Of a stretch of DNA of 64,000 bases, positions 25,690 through 34,612 are shown in pieces. Numbering within the stretch: position 1 is the first letter of the stretch; the number at the start of each line of letters is the position of its first letter. Source of the stretch: GCA-2401735 sp051252095 (GTDB lineage Bacteria > Pseudomonadota > Gammaproteobacteria > Burkholderiales > Methylophilaceae); NCBI GenBank assembly GCA_051252095.1, contig JBPOFK010000005.1, positions 62,001-126,000 on the forward strand. The letters run 5' to 3'. Both the position numbers and the translations under genes were made by a program. The notes under the pieces are model-generated. The model searched no databases and was not told the DNA's origin. It was given only the letters and a program-made list of their open reading frames with translations.

Positions 25690-26937
25690 ATGAATATATC
25701 CACCAAAGCAAAACTGAAAAAATCTAATAAATTGGACAATGTTTGTTACGACATTCGAGGGCCAGTGCTAGATCGTGCCCGTGAAATGGAGGAGGAGGGG
25801 CAGCGGATTATCAAATTAAATATTGGTAATCCAGGCGTGTTCGGCTTTGAGGTTCCTGAAGAAATCCAACAAGATGTAATTCGTAACATTACTAAATCAG
25901 GGGTATATACGGAAAGCCAAGGCTTATTTGAGCCACGTAAGGCGATTATGCATTACACCCAAAGTAAGCATATTTCTGGGGTGACCGTTGATGACATTAT
26001 TATCGGCAATGGTGTCTCAGAATTAATTGTAATGGCCATGCAGGGCTTATTAAATAATGGTGATCAAGTGTTAATTCCAGCCCCTGATTACCCATTATGG
26101 ACGGCTGCAACGACGTTGGCCGGCGGTACGCCTAGACATTACTTGTGTGAAGAAGAAAATGATTGGCTACCAAATCTAGAAGATATTGAGTCAAAAATTA
26201 ACGCGAATACGCGTGCAATTGTCGTGATTAATCCAAATAACCCAACAGGTGCGCTGTATCCAAAAGAAATACTAGAAGGTTTGATTGATATTGCAAGACA
26301 TCACGGTTTAGTTATTTTTGCTGATGAGATATATGACAAAGTACTTTATGATGGAATCGAGCATATATCAATGGCATCACTTGCTGATGATGTGCTGTTT
26401 GTTACTTTTAATGGCTTGTCTAAAAATTACCGCGCTTGTGGCTATCGTGCTGGCTGGATGATTGTCTCTGGTGATAAATCACATGCGGAAGAGTATATTG
26501 AGGGGCTCAATATGCTGGCTTCTATGCGCTTGTGTAGCAACGTGGCAGGTCAGCTTGCGATACAAACTGCTTTAGGTGGTTATCAAAGTATCGATGATTT
26601 GGTCGCTCCGCATGGCAGGTTATGTAAGCAGCGGGACCTCGCATATGAAATGCTGACAGCGATTCCTGGCGTTACTTGCTTCAAGCCAAAAGCAGCAATG
26701 TATTTGTTTCCTAAATTAGACCCAGACATATATCCAATCAAAGATGATCAACAATTTGTGTTGGACTTATTAGAAGAAGAAAAGGTACTCTTGGTACAAG
26801 GCTCAGGTTTTAATTGGCGTACACCAGATCACTTTAGGGTCGTTTTTTTACCAAATGTTGATGATTTGACGTTGGCGATTAATCGTATAGCGGCATTTTT
26901 GAAAAATTATAGAATGAAACATGGAGCAAAAGTTTGA
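25690..26937 (+). CDS. alaA: Class I PLP aminotransferase, AlaA-like
   Basis: A fold-type I aminotransferase of 415 aa; the closest recognised family is the AlaA/AlaC alanine transaminases. It has NPGVFGFEVPEEI, the PLP region NPNNPTGALYP and the Schiff-base lysine in FNGLSKNYRACGYRAGWM (about residue 255). The frame opens at 25663, but that start would lie on top of a TATAAT box. The ATG at 25690 gives MNISTKAKLKKSNKL, close to the family start. It overlaps hom by 4 bases, forming an operon with hom and thrC. Confidence 0.88.
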   Translation: MNISTKAKLKKSNKLDNVCYDIRGPVLDRAREMEEEGQRIIKLNIGNPGVFGFEVPEEIQQDVIRNITKSGVYTESQGLFEPRKAIMHYTQSKHISGVTVDDIIIGNGVSELIVMAMQGLLNNGDQVLIPAPDYPLWTAATTLAGGTPRHYLCEEENDWLPNLEDIESKINANTRAIVVINPNNPTGALYPKEILEGLIDIARHHGLVIFADEIYDKVLYDGIEHISMASLADDVLFVTFNGLSKNYRACGYRAGWMIVSGDKSHAEEYIEGLNMLASMRLCSNVAGQLAIQTALGGYQSIDDLVAPHGRLCKQRDLAYEMLTAIPGVTCFKPKAAMYLFPKLDPDIYPIKDDQQFVLDLLEEEKVLLVQGSGFNWRTPDHFRVVFLPNVDDLTLAINRIAAFLKNYRMKHGAKV

Positions 26938-28244
26938 AGCAACTTAATGTAGGTATTTTAGGTTTAGGCACAGTCGGTGGTGGGACCTACACTGTATTAA
27001 CACGTAATGCAGAAGAAATTACACGGCGCACTGGTGTGCAGATCAAGGTTATACAAGTCGCGGATAAAAATATTGAACGCGCAAAAGCGTTAACCAATGG
27101 CGAAACTAACGTTACTGATGATGCGTTTAACGTTGTTAACAATCCAGCAATTGATGTTGTTGTTGAGCTTATTGGTGGTTACACCATTGCTAAAGATTTG
27201 ATTTTAAAAGCGATTGAGAATAAAAAACATGTCGTCACAGCAAATAAAGCCCTTATTGCAGTACATGGTAACGAGATATTTTCTGTTGCTCAAAAAATGG
27301 GAGTGATGGTTGCTTTTGAAGCGGCAGTAGCTGGTGGGATACCCATCATTAAAGCCTTACGAGAGGGGTTGACGGCGAATAAAAATGAATGGGTTGCTGG
27401 AATTTTGAATGGCACCACCAACTATATTTTGACTGAAATGCGTGATAAAGGACTTGCTTATCAAGATGTGATTGGTGAAGCACAGCGATTAGGGTATGCA
27501 GAAGCAGATCCAACATTCGATGTTGAAGGGATTGATGCTGCCCATAAATTAGTCATTATGTCTGCCATTGCATTTGGCATCCCATTAAAGTTTGATGAAG
27601 CCTACACAGAGGGCATTACAAACCTGCAACAAGTTGATATTCAATATGCGGAAGAATTAGGCTACAACGTTAAATTACTGGGTATTACTAAGCGCATAAA
27701 TGAAGGGATAGAGTTACGTGTACATCCGACGCTCATTCCCGAAAAGCGCTTAGCGGCTAATGTAGATGGCCCTATGAATGCAGTGGTAGTCCAAGGTGAC
27801 GCAGTTGGACCAACTCTATATTATGGCGCAGGTGCAGGCGCGGAACCAACTGCAAGTGCTGTTATTGCCGATTTAGTCGATGTAGCAAGGTTGAAAGATG
27901 TCTCTGAGATGCACCGTGCGCCGTTCTTGTCTTACCAGCCAGAACGCGTGCAAGATTTACCTGTTATAGCAATAGAAGATATTGAGAGTGCATTCTATAT
28001 TCGGCTGAGAGCAACAGATAAGCCTGGTGTAATAGCCGCCATCACAAAAATTTTAGGGGATTTAAAAATCTCTATAGATGCCATGATCCAAAAAGAGCCT
28101 TCTGTCGGTTCTGCCGAAGCTGATGTTGTGATTTTGACGCATAAAACGATTGAAAAAAATATGAACGTTGCGATTGAAGCAATTGAAGCTTTGCCAGCAG
28201 TTGTTGGTGAGATAGTTAAAATACGTATGGAAACGTTAGGTTAG
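26934..28244 (+). CDS. hom: Homoserine dehydrogenase
   Basis: Reduces aspartate semialdehyde to homoserine on the way to threonine and methionine. The 436-aa protein has the Rossmann start GILGLGTVGGGTY, the catalytic region EAAVAGGIPIIKALREGL, and a C-terminal ACT domain (about residues 350-430) that usually confers threonine feedback. It starts with TTG inside the aminotransferase stop codon (TTGA), so translation is likely coupled. thrC follows after 2 bp. Confidence 0.96.
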   Translation: MKQLNVGILGLGTVGGGTYTVLTRNAEEITRRTGVQIKVIQVADKNIERAKALTNGETNVTDDAFNVVNNPAIDVVVELIGGYTIAKDLILKAIENKKHVVTANKALIAVHGNEIFSVAQKMGVMVAFEAAVAGGIPIIKALREGLTANKNEWVAGILNGTTNYILTEMRDKGLAYQDVIGEAQRLGYAEADPTFDVEGIDAAHKLVIMSAIAFGIPLKFDEAYTEGITNLQQVDIQYAEELGYNVKLLGITKRINEGIELRVHPTLIPEKRLAANVDGPMNAVVVQGDAVGPTLYYGAGAGAEPTASAVIADLVDVARLKDVSEMHRAPFLSYQPERVQDLPVIAIEDIESAFYIRLRATDKPGVIAAITKILGDLKISIDAMIQKEPSVGSAEADVVILTHKTIEKNMNVAIEAIEALPAVVGEIVKIRMETLG

Positions 28245-28246
28245 TA

Positions 28247-29674
28247 ATGAAATATATCAGTACCCGTGGTCAATCACCTGCTTTAAGTTTTAGTGAAGTC
28301 TTGCTTGGAGGCTTAGCTCCAGATGGTGGCCTCTACATGCCAGAAACTTACCCACAGTTTACATCAGCTGATTTAACCGCAATGCGAGGCATGAATTATT
28401 CTGATTTAGCGTTTGCGATTCTATCTCGCTTAATTGATGCAGATGATATTCCAGCTGCAGATTTGCATGCCATTATTAATAAAACCTACCGTGCAGATGT
28501 CTACGGTTTTGCTCGTGACGGCCAGAAAGCTGCTGAGATTACACCAACATTGAAATTGGAAGAAAAGTTATACTTGTTGTCTTTATCCAATGGTCCAACA
28601 TTGGCTTTTAAAGACATGGCAATGCAGTTACTTGGTCATTTGTTCGAATATGTGCTAGAGAAAAAAGGTGAAACAACCAATATATTGGGCGCAACCTCAG
28701 GTGATACTGGATCCGCTGCAGAATATGCGATGCGCGGTAAAAAAGGCGTGCGTGTGTTTATGCTGTCGCCACACAAAAAAATGAGCCGTTTTCAAACAGC
28801 GCAAATGTTTAGCTTGCAAGATGACAACATCTTCAATATTGCAGTAGAAGGTGTATTCGATGATTGTCAGGATATGGTTAAAGCCGTTTCAAATGATGCA
28901 GACTTTAAAGCAAAATACAAAATTGGCGCAGTTAACTCAATTAATTGGGGGCGCATTGTTGCGCAGGTTGTCTATTATTTCAAAGGCTATTTTGCGACAA
29001 CAGATGATAATAAGCAAAAAGTAGATTTTTCAGTGCCATCAGGTAACTTTGGCAATGTTTGCGCAGGTCATATTGCCCGTATGATGGGCCTGCCCATTAA
29101 TAGACTAGTAGTGGCAACGAATGAGAATGATGTGCTAGACGAGTTTTATAAGACAGGTATTTACCGACCACGGGGCTCAGCTAATACATACCATACATCA
29201 AGTCCTTCAATGGACATTAGCAAAGCTTCAAATTTTGAACGCTTTATCTATGATCTGTTTGATCAAGATGCGAGTAAAGTGCGTGAGTTATGGGCGCATA
29301 TTGACCAAGGTGGTGCATTTGATATTCATGAAATGCTAGAAAAAGTGAAATCATTCGGATTTGTATCGGGAAGTAGTAATCATGCGACACGTATGCGAAC
29401 AATTCGAGCGACTAATGCTAAATATGGAGTCGTTATTGATACGCATACTGCAGATGGACTTAAGGTTGCAATAGAGTATCAAGAGAAAGGTATCCCGATG
29501 GTTGTGCTTGAGACTGCGCTGCCTGCCAAATTTGAAGAGGCAATTGTAGAAGCGCTAGGTGAAAAGCCTCCTCGTCCTGAAAGCCTTAAAGGTATAGAAG
29601 AATTACCACAAAAATATACTGTGATGGCATCAGGTGCAGATAATATTAAAGCGTTTATTGCACAATCATTATAA
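28247..29674 (+). CDS. thrC: Threonine synthase
   Basis: The last step of threonine synthesis, from O-phosphohomoserine. The 475-aa PLP enzyme has the Schiff-base lysine in GPTLAFKDMAMQLLG (about residue 110), ATSGDTGSAAEYAM, and the N-terminal YISTRG motif. This length marks the longer class II threonine synthase. It follows hom directly, a common betaproteobacterial arrangement; no attenuator is visible before the operon. Confidence 0.97.
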   Translation: MKYISTRGQSPALSFSEVLLGGLAPDGGLYMPETYPQFTSADLTAMRGMNYSDLAFAILSRLIDADDIPAADLHAIINKTYRADVYGFARDGQKAAEITPTLKLEEKLYLLSLSNGPTLAFKDMAMQLLGHLFEYVLEKKGETTNILGATSGDTGSAAEYAMRGKKGVRVFMLSPHKKMSRFQTAQMFSLQDDNIFNIAVEGVFDDCQDMVKAVSNDADFKAKYKIGAVNSINWGRIVAQVVYYFKGYFATTDDNKQKVDFSVPSGNFGNVCAGHIARMMGLPINRLVVATNENDVLDEFYKTGIYRPRGSANTYHTSSPSMDISKASNFERFIYDLFDQDASKVRELWAHIDQGGAFDIHEMLEKVKSFGFVSGSSNHATRMRTIRATNAKYGVVIDTHTADGLKVAIEYQEKGIPMVVLETALPAKFEEAIVEALGEKPPRPESLKGIEELPQKYTVMASGADNIKAFIAQSL

Positions 29675-29707
29675 ATATTCGCATAAAGAGTGAGCTAGAT
29701 AGTTAAT

Positions 29708-30559
29708 ATGAAGCAGTACTTAGACTTATGCCAGCGTATCGTTGATGAAGGCACATGGATTGAAAATAAACGAACGGGCAAAAAATGCCTGACCGTGATT
29801 AATGCAGACCTTACTTACGACGTTGACACACAGGAATTCCCTCTGGTAACGACTAGGAAAAGTTATTATAAATCCGCGATTGCGGAAATGATTGGCTATT
29901 TACGCGGTTACGATAACGCTTCAGATTTTAGAAAACTAGGCACAAAAACATGGGATGCAAATGCGAATCTGAATGAAGACTGGCTAAATAACCCTTATCG
30001 TAAAGGTGAAGATGATTGTGGTTTTATCTATGGCAAGGTTGCCAGAAACTTTCCCAAACCTGATGGTGGTAGCTTAGATTTACTTCAAAAAATTGTTGAT
30101 GACTTAAGCGCTGGTTTAGATAATAGGGGTGAAATTCTCACTTTTTATCACCCGGGTGTTTTTCACATGGGCTGTCTTCGTCCTTGTATGTATAGCCATC
30201 ATTTTTCTTTATTGGGTGACACACTTTATTTAAACAGTACGCAAAGAAGTTGTGATGTCCCTTTAGGTTTAAATTTTAATATGGTGCAAGTTTACTTTTT
30301 GCTGGCCATCATGGCTCAAATAACAGGCAAAAAGCCTGGTAAGGCTTATCATAAAATTGTGAATGCACATATTTATGAAGACCAGAGAGACTTAATGAAA
30401 AATGTCCAATTAAAACGAGAGCCATATGAGTCCCCCAAACTACTTATTAATCCGGATATTAAAACATTAAAAGATCTTGAAACTTGGGTAACAATGGACG
30501 ATTTTGCTATAGAGGGATACCAATGCCACGAACCCATTGCATATCCATTTTCAGTATAA
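29708..30559 (+). CDS. thyA: Thymidylate synthase
   Basis: Makes dTMP from dUMP with methylene-THF as donor, linking to glyA and folA here. The catalytic cysteine lies in CLRPCMYSHHFSLLGD, the dUMP-binding segment is RSCDVPLGLNFNMVQ, and IVNAHIYEDQ closes the site. At 283 aa it is slightly longer than E. coli ThyA (264 aa) and belongs to the longer subgroup. A clear terminator follows. Confidence 0.95.
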   Translation: MKQYLDLCQRIVDEGTWIENKRTGKKCLTVINADLTYDVDTQEFPLVTTRKSYYKSAIAEMIGYLRGYDNASDFRKLGTKTWDANANLNEDWLNNPYRKGEDDCGFIYGKVARNFPKPDGGSLDLLQKIVDDLSAGLDNRGEILTFYHPGVFHMGCLRPCMYSHHFSLLGDTLYLNSTQRSCDVPLGLNFNMVQVYFLLAIMAQITGKKPGKAYHKIVNAHIYEDQRDLMKNVQLKREPYESPKLLINPDIKTLKDLETWVTMDDFAIEGYQCHEPIAYPFSV

Positions 30560-30562
30560 AAA

Positions 30563-30593
30563 AAGGCTGCCCAACTTTTGATTAGGCAGCCTT
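30563..30593. terminator. Bidirectional terminator between thyA and EF-hand gene
   Basis: AAGGCTGCC and GGCAGCCTT form a perfect 9-bp stem with a 13-base loop. On the minus strand seven Ts follow, making a textbook terminator for the EF-hand gene; on the plus strand only TTATAATTT follows. A bulged hairpin (30601-30623) lies just upstream of it in the EF-hand transcript. Confidence 0.85.
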
Positions 30594-30644
30594 ATAATTT
30601 GTGACCTTCAGGGGGGAAGTCACAAAACCTAAAACTTATCGTTA

Positions 30645-30977
30645 TTAATTAATGTTTGATTCCTTTTGCGATTGATACATTGCATATTCATCAACAGTAA
30701 TAACACCATCATGATTGACATCTGTATCATTAAATTTCAGTGCTAAGTCGCTATCTTTAATGGATTCTTGTAGTGATACTTTCCCATTTTCATCTGTATC
30801 CAAAGACTTGAATGCAGCATCTTCAGGCGCTTTAGCAATGACTGTAGCTTTTCTAGCACTTGGTCTAATATCACCTGTAATAATGTCTTTGTTTGCTGCG
30901 AAAGAGGTTGCGCAGAAACTTGTTGCTAGTATTAGGAAGAATAAATTGCTTATTGTTTTTATCATGCTCTTAACCAT
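30645..30977 (-). CDS. Exported EF-hand calcium-binding protein
   Basis: A 110-aa protein with a signal peptide (about residues 1-28, ATSFAA) and two canonical EF-hand loops: residues 60-71 (DTDENGKVSLQE) and 86-97 (DVNHDGVITVDE). Ligand positions 1, 3, 5, 12 and the Gly at 6 are all conserved, so calcium binding in the periplasm is likely. AAGGAG sits 10 bases before the ATG at 30977, deciding this start. Upstream lie a sigma-54 promoter and GlrR-type sites. Neither loop has the Pro at position 2 that marks lanmodulin. Function otherwise unknown. Confidence 0.85.
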   Translation of the reverse strand: MVKSMIKTISNLFFLILATSFCATSFAANKDIITGDIRPSARKATVIAKAPEDAAFKSLDTDENGKVSLQESIKDSDLALKFNDTDVNHDGVITVDEYAMYQSQKESNIN

Positions 30978-31035
30978 TACTTTTCTACTCCTTATTTTAT
31001 TACCAAGTGTAAAAATATTCTGTTAATACTCTAAT

Positions 31036-31052
31036 AGCGAGTATCGTGCCAA
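31036..31052 (-). promoter_or_regulatory. Sigma-54 promoter for the EF-hand gene
   Basis: On the minus strand TTGGCACG-ATAC-TCGCT matches the sigma-54 consensus: the -24 element is perfect, the -12 element has the invariant GC, and GG and GC are separated by exactly 10 bases. Transcription would start near 31025, about 48 bases before the EF-hand ATG. Confidence 0.8.
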
Positions 31053-31069
31053 CTAATTTTTTTCAACAA

Positions 31070-31082
31070 AAACAATTGGTTA
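31070..31082 (+). promoter_or_regulatory. IHF-like site
   Basis: AAACAATTGGTTA matches the IHF consensus WATCAANNNNTTR at all specified positions but one. It sits between the sigma-54 promoter and the two upstream activator sites, where IHF bending usually acts. Confidence 0.45.
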
Positions 31083-31114
31083 CAGGGATTAATGAAAATA
31101 AGTAATAGTGAAAA

Positions 31115-31132
31115 TGTCGTCAAATGGCGACA
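31115..31132. promoter_or_regulatory. GlrR-type activator site 1 (TGTC-N10-GACA)
   Basis: A perfect TGTC-N10-GACA dyad, the motif described for enterobacterial GlrR/QseF at glmY. Its centre is about 98 bp upstream of the predicted EF-hand transcription start. Confidence 0.72.
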
Positions 31133-31178
31133 AAAAAAGAAATAAACGGCTAACTGTATGAATTTAAAAGGTTTATTA

Positions 31179-31196
31179 TGTCTCTAAATCACGACA
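31179..31196. promoter_or_regulatory. GlrR-type activator site 2 (TGTC-N10-GACA)
   Basis: A second perfect TGTC-N10-GACA dyad, 64 bp from the first and about 162 bp upstream of the predicted start. It lies 6 bp downstream of the glrR stop codon. The inner ten bases differ from site 1, so conservation is limited to the recognition half-sites. Confidence 0.72.
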
Positions 31197-31202
31197 AATT
31201 GA

Positions 31203-32561
31203 TTAGTTTTCCGAACTATTTTTAAAATCAGCGGGCTGTATCTGATGTCTTTCTAATAATCGATAAAACTCAGTACGATTTCTTTTAGCTAACTTAGCCG
31301 CTTGAGCAACATTACCTTGGGTTGTTTTCAGTATGTTGATTAAATAGCTTTGCTCAAATTGCTGTTTCGCTACGTCAAGTGGGATGATAGTGCTAGATGA
31401 AGCATGTAGCGCTTTCTCTAGTAAGTTCAGTGGAATAACCTGCGTTGTCGCAAGTACAACCGTTTGTTCAATCACATTTTGTAATTGTCTGACGTTACCT
31501 GGCCAATCTGCTGAGATTAATAGCTCTAGTGCTTCAGGTACAAAACTATGAACATTTTTTTTATATTTTTTATTAAATATTTGGATAAAGTGGCTTGCTA
31601 GCAAACTAATGTCTTCTCTGCGCTCTGATAAGGATGGAATCTCCAAACTGACCACGTTAATTCGATAAAATAAATCTTCACGGAAACGATTTTCACGCAT
31701 TTCCTCTGCTAAATCTCTGTGAGTTGCTGAAATCACCCTAACATCTATATTGATATCCTTCGTGCTACCGACAGGACGAATAATCCGTTCTTGAAGAGCG
31801 CGGAGCACTTTTACCTGCAAAGCAGACGGCATGTCGCCTATTTCATCTAAAAATAGTGTGCCACCATGCGCGCTCTCAAACAAACCAATGTGATTGTTGA
31901 TCGCACCAGTAAATGATCCTTTGCTATGCCCAAATAGCTCAGATTCCAACAAATTTTCTGGAATAGCACCACAATTGATTGCAACAAACGGATTGTTTTT
32001 TCGTTGACTTGCTTGGTGAATAGCACGTGCTAATAGCTCTTTTCCAGACCCGCTGTCACCTTGAATAAATACACTGGCATCAGTCGAGGCAATCAGCTTA
32101 GCTTGCTCTAATAAACTCTCCATTTGTGGGCTACGCGTCAGTATACTTTGACGCCACTCATCGTTTTCAGGCAGATGATGGTCGCCTTGAGAACCGCTAA
32201 TCCGCAAGGCATTCGCCACAAGTTTTAAAAGTTCTTGACTGTCAAAAGGTTTTGTTAAAAAGCTATATGCACCCTGTTGGGTTGCATGTACTGCATCTGG
32301 AATAGATCCGTGAGCAGTTAATATAATCATGGGCAGCGTAGGGTGGTTTTTGTGGACAGCGTCCAGTAGTGCCATCCCATCCATGGCAGGCATGCGTAAG
32401 TCGCTTACTATGAGGTCTGGACGCTTTAATGATATGGCTGCCATAGCTTGCTCACCATTACTAGCTGCTACAGTGTTATAGCCTGTGGCTGTCAATCGCA
32501 TGCTGATTAGCTTAAGAATATCTTGGTCGTCATCAACTACTAAAATGGTCGGTTTTTGCAT
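31203..32561 (-). CDS. glrR: Sigma-54-dependent response regulator GlrR (QseF)
   Basis: A 452-aa NtrC-type activator. The receiver (about residues 5-115) has the phospho-acceptor Asp in SDLRMP and LTKPFD; the AAA+ domain (about 140-365) has GDSGSGKE and FLDEIGDMP; the C-terminal Fis-type HTH ends NRTEFYRLLERHQI, as in GlrR. The sigma-54 contact loop reads GSFTGA instead of the canonical GAFTGA. It follows qseG by 6 bp in glrK-qseG-glrR order. Candidate binding sites and a sigma-54 promoter lie just downstream. Confidence 0.92.
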   Translation of the reverse strand: MQKPTILVVDDDQDILKLISMRLTATGYNTVAASNGEQAMAAISLKRPDLIVSDLRMPAMDGMALLDAVHKNHPTLPMIILTAHGSIPDAVHATQQGAYSFLTKPFDSQELLKLVANALRISGSQGDHHLPENDEWRQSILTRSPQMESLLEQAKLIASTDASVFIQGDSGSGKELLARAIHQASQRKNNPFVAINCGAIPENLLESELFGHSKGSFTGAINNHIGLFESAHGGTLFLDEIGDMPSALQVKVLRALQERIIRPVGSTKDINIDVRVISATHRDLAEEMRENRFREDLFYRINVVSLEIPSLSERREDISLLASHFIQIFNKKYKKNVHSFVPEALELLISADWPGNVRQLQNVIEQTVVLATTQVIPLNLLEKALHASSSTIIPLDVAKQQFEQSYLINILKTTQGNVAQAAKLAKRNRTEFYRLLERHQIQPADFKNSSEN

Positions 32562-32567
32562 AATTGG

Positions 32568-33119
32568 CTATTGCGTTTTGATGTTACGCTCAATCATTTT
32601 TTTTTCAATATTTTTTAGATCATTCAGTTTTTGTTCAAGTGCTTTGTTTTTCTGTTTTAAAGCGATATTTTTTTTTGAGAGGTCATCAGTTTGTTCTACT
32701 AATTGACTGTTTTCTTTTGTATATGTTAATAATAGACTCACTAAGTGAGTGTCAGAAGTATTCAGGTTGTTTGCACTTAGCAATGCATTTAGCAACGTTA
32801 TAGCATCAGTAATGTTTCTCACTTCACTGTTAGGTATGGCAAGCATTGCTGCTTTTTTAATGAGTAGTTTATTATCATTCGGATTGCTGCGTGATGCTTC
32901 TAATACATCTTGATAGACCTGCGCTTGTTGCACTGACGTTGAACTAGAATATTCAGCAATAAAATTAAGCAGTTCCGCTGTAGCGGCATGTGCAATTGGT
33001 GAGAACTGAACATTGCTTCTATCATTGTGACTGATATGATCTTTATTAGGATTTGTTGCAACACAAGCGGATAGCAAACTAATACAAGTTACTAATATTA
33101 AATAACGATTAAAGCGCAT
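32568..33119 (-). CDS. qseG: QseG-like lipoprotein
   Basis: A 183-aa predicted outer-membrane lipoprotein: signal ending LLSACVA with the lipidated cysteine near residue 19, then a helical domain and a C-terminal coiled coil (about 135-180, KKNIALKQKNKALEQKL). In enterics QseG sits between glrK and glrR and stimulates GlrK at the envelope. Sequence similarity is weak by eye; the identification rests on position, lipobox and size. It overlaps the glrK stop by one base. Confidence 0.7.
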   Translation of the reverse strand: MRFNRYLILVTCISLLSACVATNPNKDHISHNDRSNVQFSPIAHAATAELLNFIAEYSSSTSVQQAQVYQDVLEASRSNPNDNKLLIKKAAMLAIPNSEVRNITDAITLLNALLSANNLNTSDTHLVSLLLTYTKENSQLVEQTDDLSKKNIALKQKNKALEQKLNDLKNIEKKMIERNIKTQ

Positions 33120-34567
33120 TAAATCTCCATTGAGGTCATATTATTTTTTGGTAAACGTACACTGAAGTGCGCACCATGTTTTGATGGTAAAAGACTGATG
33201 CTGCCATCCAGCGTTGCGACAATTTCTTTTACAATCGTTAACCCAAGGCCGCTGCCATTAATGAGACCCTTGTGGTTAGACTTGCCTCGATAAAAAGGGT
33301 CAAATACTTTTGCATAATCTGCTTTTGCTAGACCAGGCCCATTATCGACTACTTCAATCATAAACCAATCAGATTCTGTATTTGATGAAATATTAATTTG
33401 GCCTGCTTCAGGCGTATAGTTTACAGCGTTGGAAATCAAATTATCAAGGATAATAGAAAGCTTTTCTTCGTTAGAAATGAGTTTCACATCATCCTGTATT
33501 TTTACATTCATTTGTAGCTTTTTATTATTAATGGTCAGTGAATGCGCTACTAAAACTTTACTAATCAATTTTTCCAAATCAATAAGTTGTAGCTTGCTTT
33601 GCCCTTGTATAGAATCTATTTTGGTGTAATTGAGCAGGTTCTCAATCATTTTCTGCAAGCGAATGCTGTTTTCACGCATGATTAATATAATTTCTGTTTG
33701 CTGTTCAGAAAGTGTGCCGCCAATGCCATCATGTAATAGCTCCGTTGCCTCTCTAATTGCGGTCAATGGCGTTTTAAGTTCATGCGATACATGACGTAAA
33801 AACTGCTGCTTTTGTGCATTGAGGTCTTTAAGTTCTTTTCTTAGCCAATCTAGCCTACGCCCCAACTGACGTAAATCACCAGGACCATCAATAGAGATTG
33901 GTTTTTCGTACATCCCTTCACCCAAACTTCTGATTGCACTATCCATTCTACGAATTGGCTGCGCAAGTAGGTAAGTAATAATACCAGCAACAACTAGCGC
34001 TAATGGAATCAGAATAAGGCTTTGTAAAAATAAGATTTTTTGTGTTTTTTTAGCTCTTGTTCTGAACGCAGTGGATGCCATGTCAATAGCAGCATTATTT
34101 TCTGTAATGATTTGATTGATTTGTGCAGTTAGTGTCACAAAGTCATCCAAGAAAATAGGATTGTCTATTGTTGTATTTTTATTTTCGATAATTGTTCTAT
34201 GCAAGGAAGCAGCATTATTTTTAAGTGCAATGAGCTTTTTTTCCAGCGTAGCATTATTAAGATATTTTTGTAGATGAGCCGTAGTATCGTTGAATGCTTG
34301 ATATGCATGCTGGTAGTTCTCAAATAATAGGGTGTCTTTTAATACGTAATACTGGCGGGCGCTACGTTCCATTAGCCCAGATTTTTCTTGTAATGCACGG
34401 CTGAGCCTCGTTGTCTCTACCGCTTGCGAAATCGTTGCCTCACTTTGCTTTGCTATGTTGCCAAATGCAATGTTTGCATTGGTAAATGCCCATAGCAATG
34501 GAAAAATCGCAAATGCAAAGCCAATCAGGAGTAGCTTTAAAAAAGAGTTTGGATAACGAATATGCAT
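33119..34567 (-). CDS. glrK: Sensor histidine kinase GlrK (QseE)
   Basis: A 482-aa membrane kinase: helices at about residues 10-30 and 178-198 flank a helical periplasmic sensor, then HAMP (about 200-250), the H-box HVSHELKTPLTAIREATELL and a catalytic domain with NLISNAVNYTP, DNGPGLA and GSGLGLTIVKEI. All kinase motifs are intact. It heads the glrK-qseG-glrR operon, and its start is 46 bp from the divergent folA ATG. Confidence 0.9.
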   Translation of the reverse strand: MHIRYPNSFLKLLLIGFAFAIFPLLWAFTNANIAFGNIAKQSEATISQAVETTRLSRALQEKSGLMERSARQYYVLKDTLLFENYQHAYQAFNDTTAHLQKYLNNATLEKKLIALKNNAASLHRTIIENKNTTIDNPIFLDDFVTLTAQINQIITENNAAIDMASTAFRTRAKKTQKILFLQSLILIPLALVVAGIITYLLAQPIRRMDSAIRSLGEGMYEKPISIDGPGDLRQLGRRLDWLRKELKDLNAQKQQFLRHVSHELKTPLTAIREATELLHDGIGGTLSEQQTEIILIMRENSIRLQKMIENLLNYTKIDSIQGQSKLQLIDLEKLISKVLVAHSLTINNKKLQMNVKIQDDVKLISNEEKLSIILDNLISNAVNYTPEAGQINISSNTESDWFMIEVVDNGPGLAKADYAKVFDPFYRGKSNHKGLINGSGLGLTIVKEIVATLDGSISLLPSKHGAHFSVRLPKNNMTSMEI

Positions 34568-34600
34568 AAAGGCGCCAAATTAATTCGCGTTAACATCCAG

Positions 34601-34606
34601 TATAAT
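34601..34606 (+). promoter_or_regulatory. TATAAT directly before folA
   Basis: A perfect -10 hexamer ends six bases before the folA ATG at 34613, placing the expected transcription start on or next to the start codon. The -35 is poor. If active, the mRNA would be leaderless. Confidence 0.4.
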
Positions 34607-34612
34607 GGATGT

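Noticed and set aside
30645..30977. Lanmodulin
   Set aside because: Only two EF-hand loops, neither with Pro at position 2; called a general EF-hand protein.
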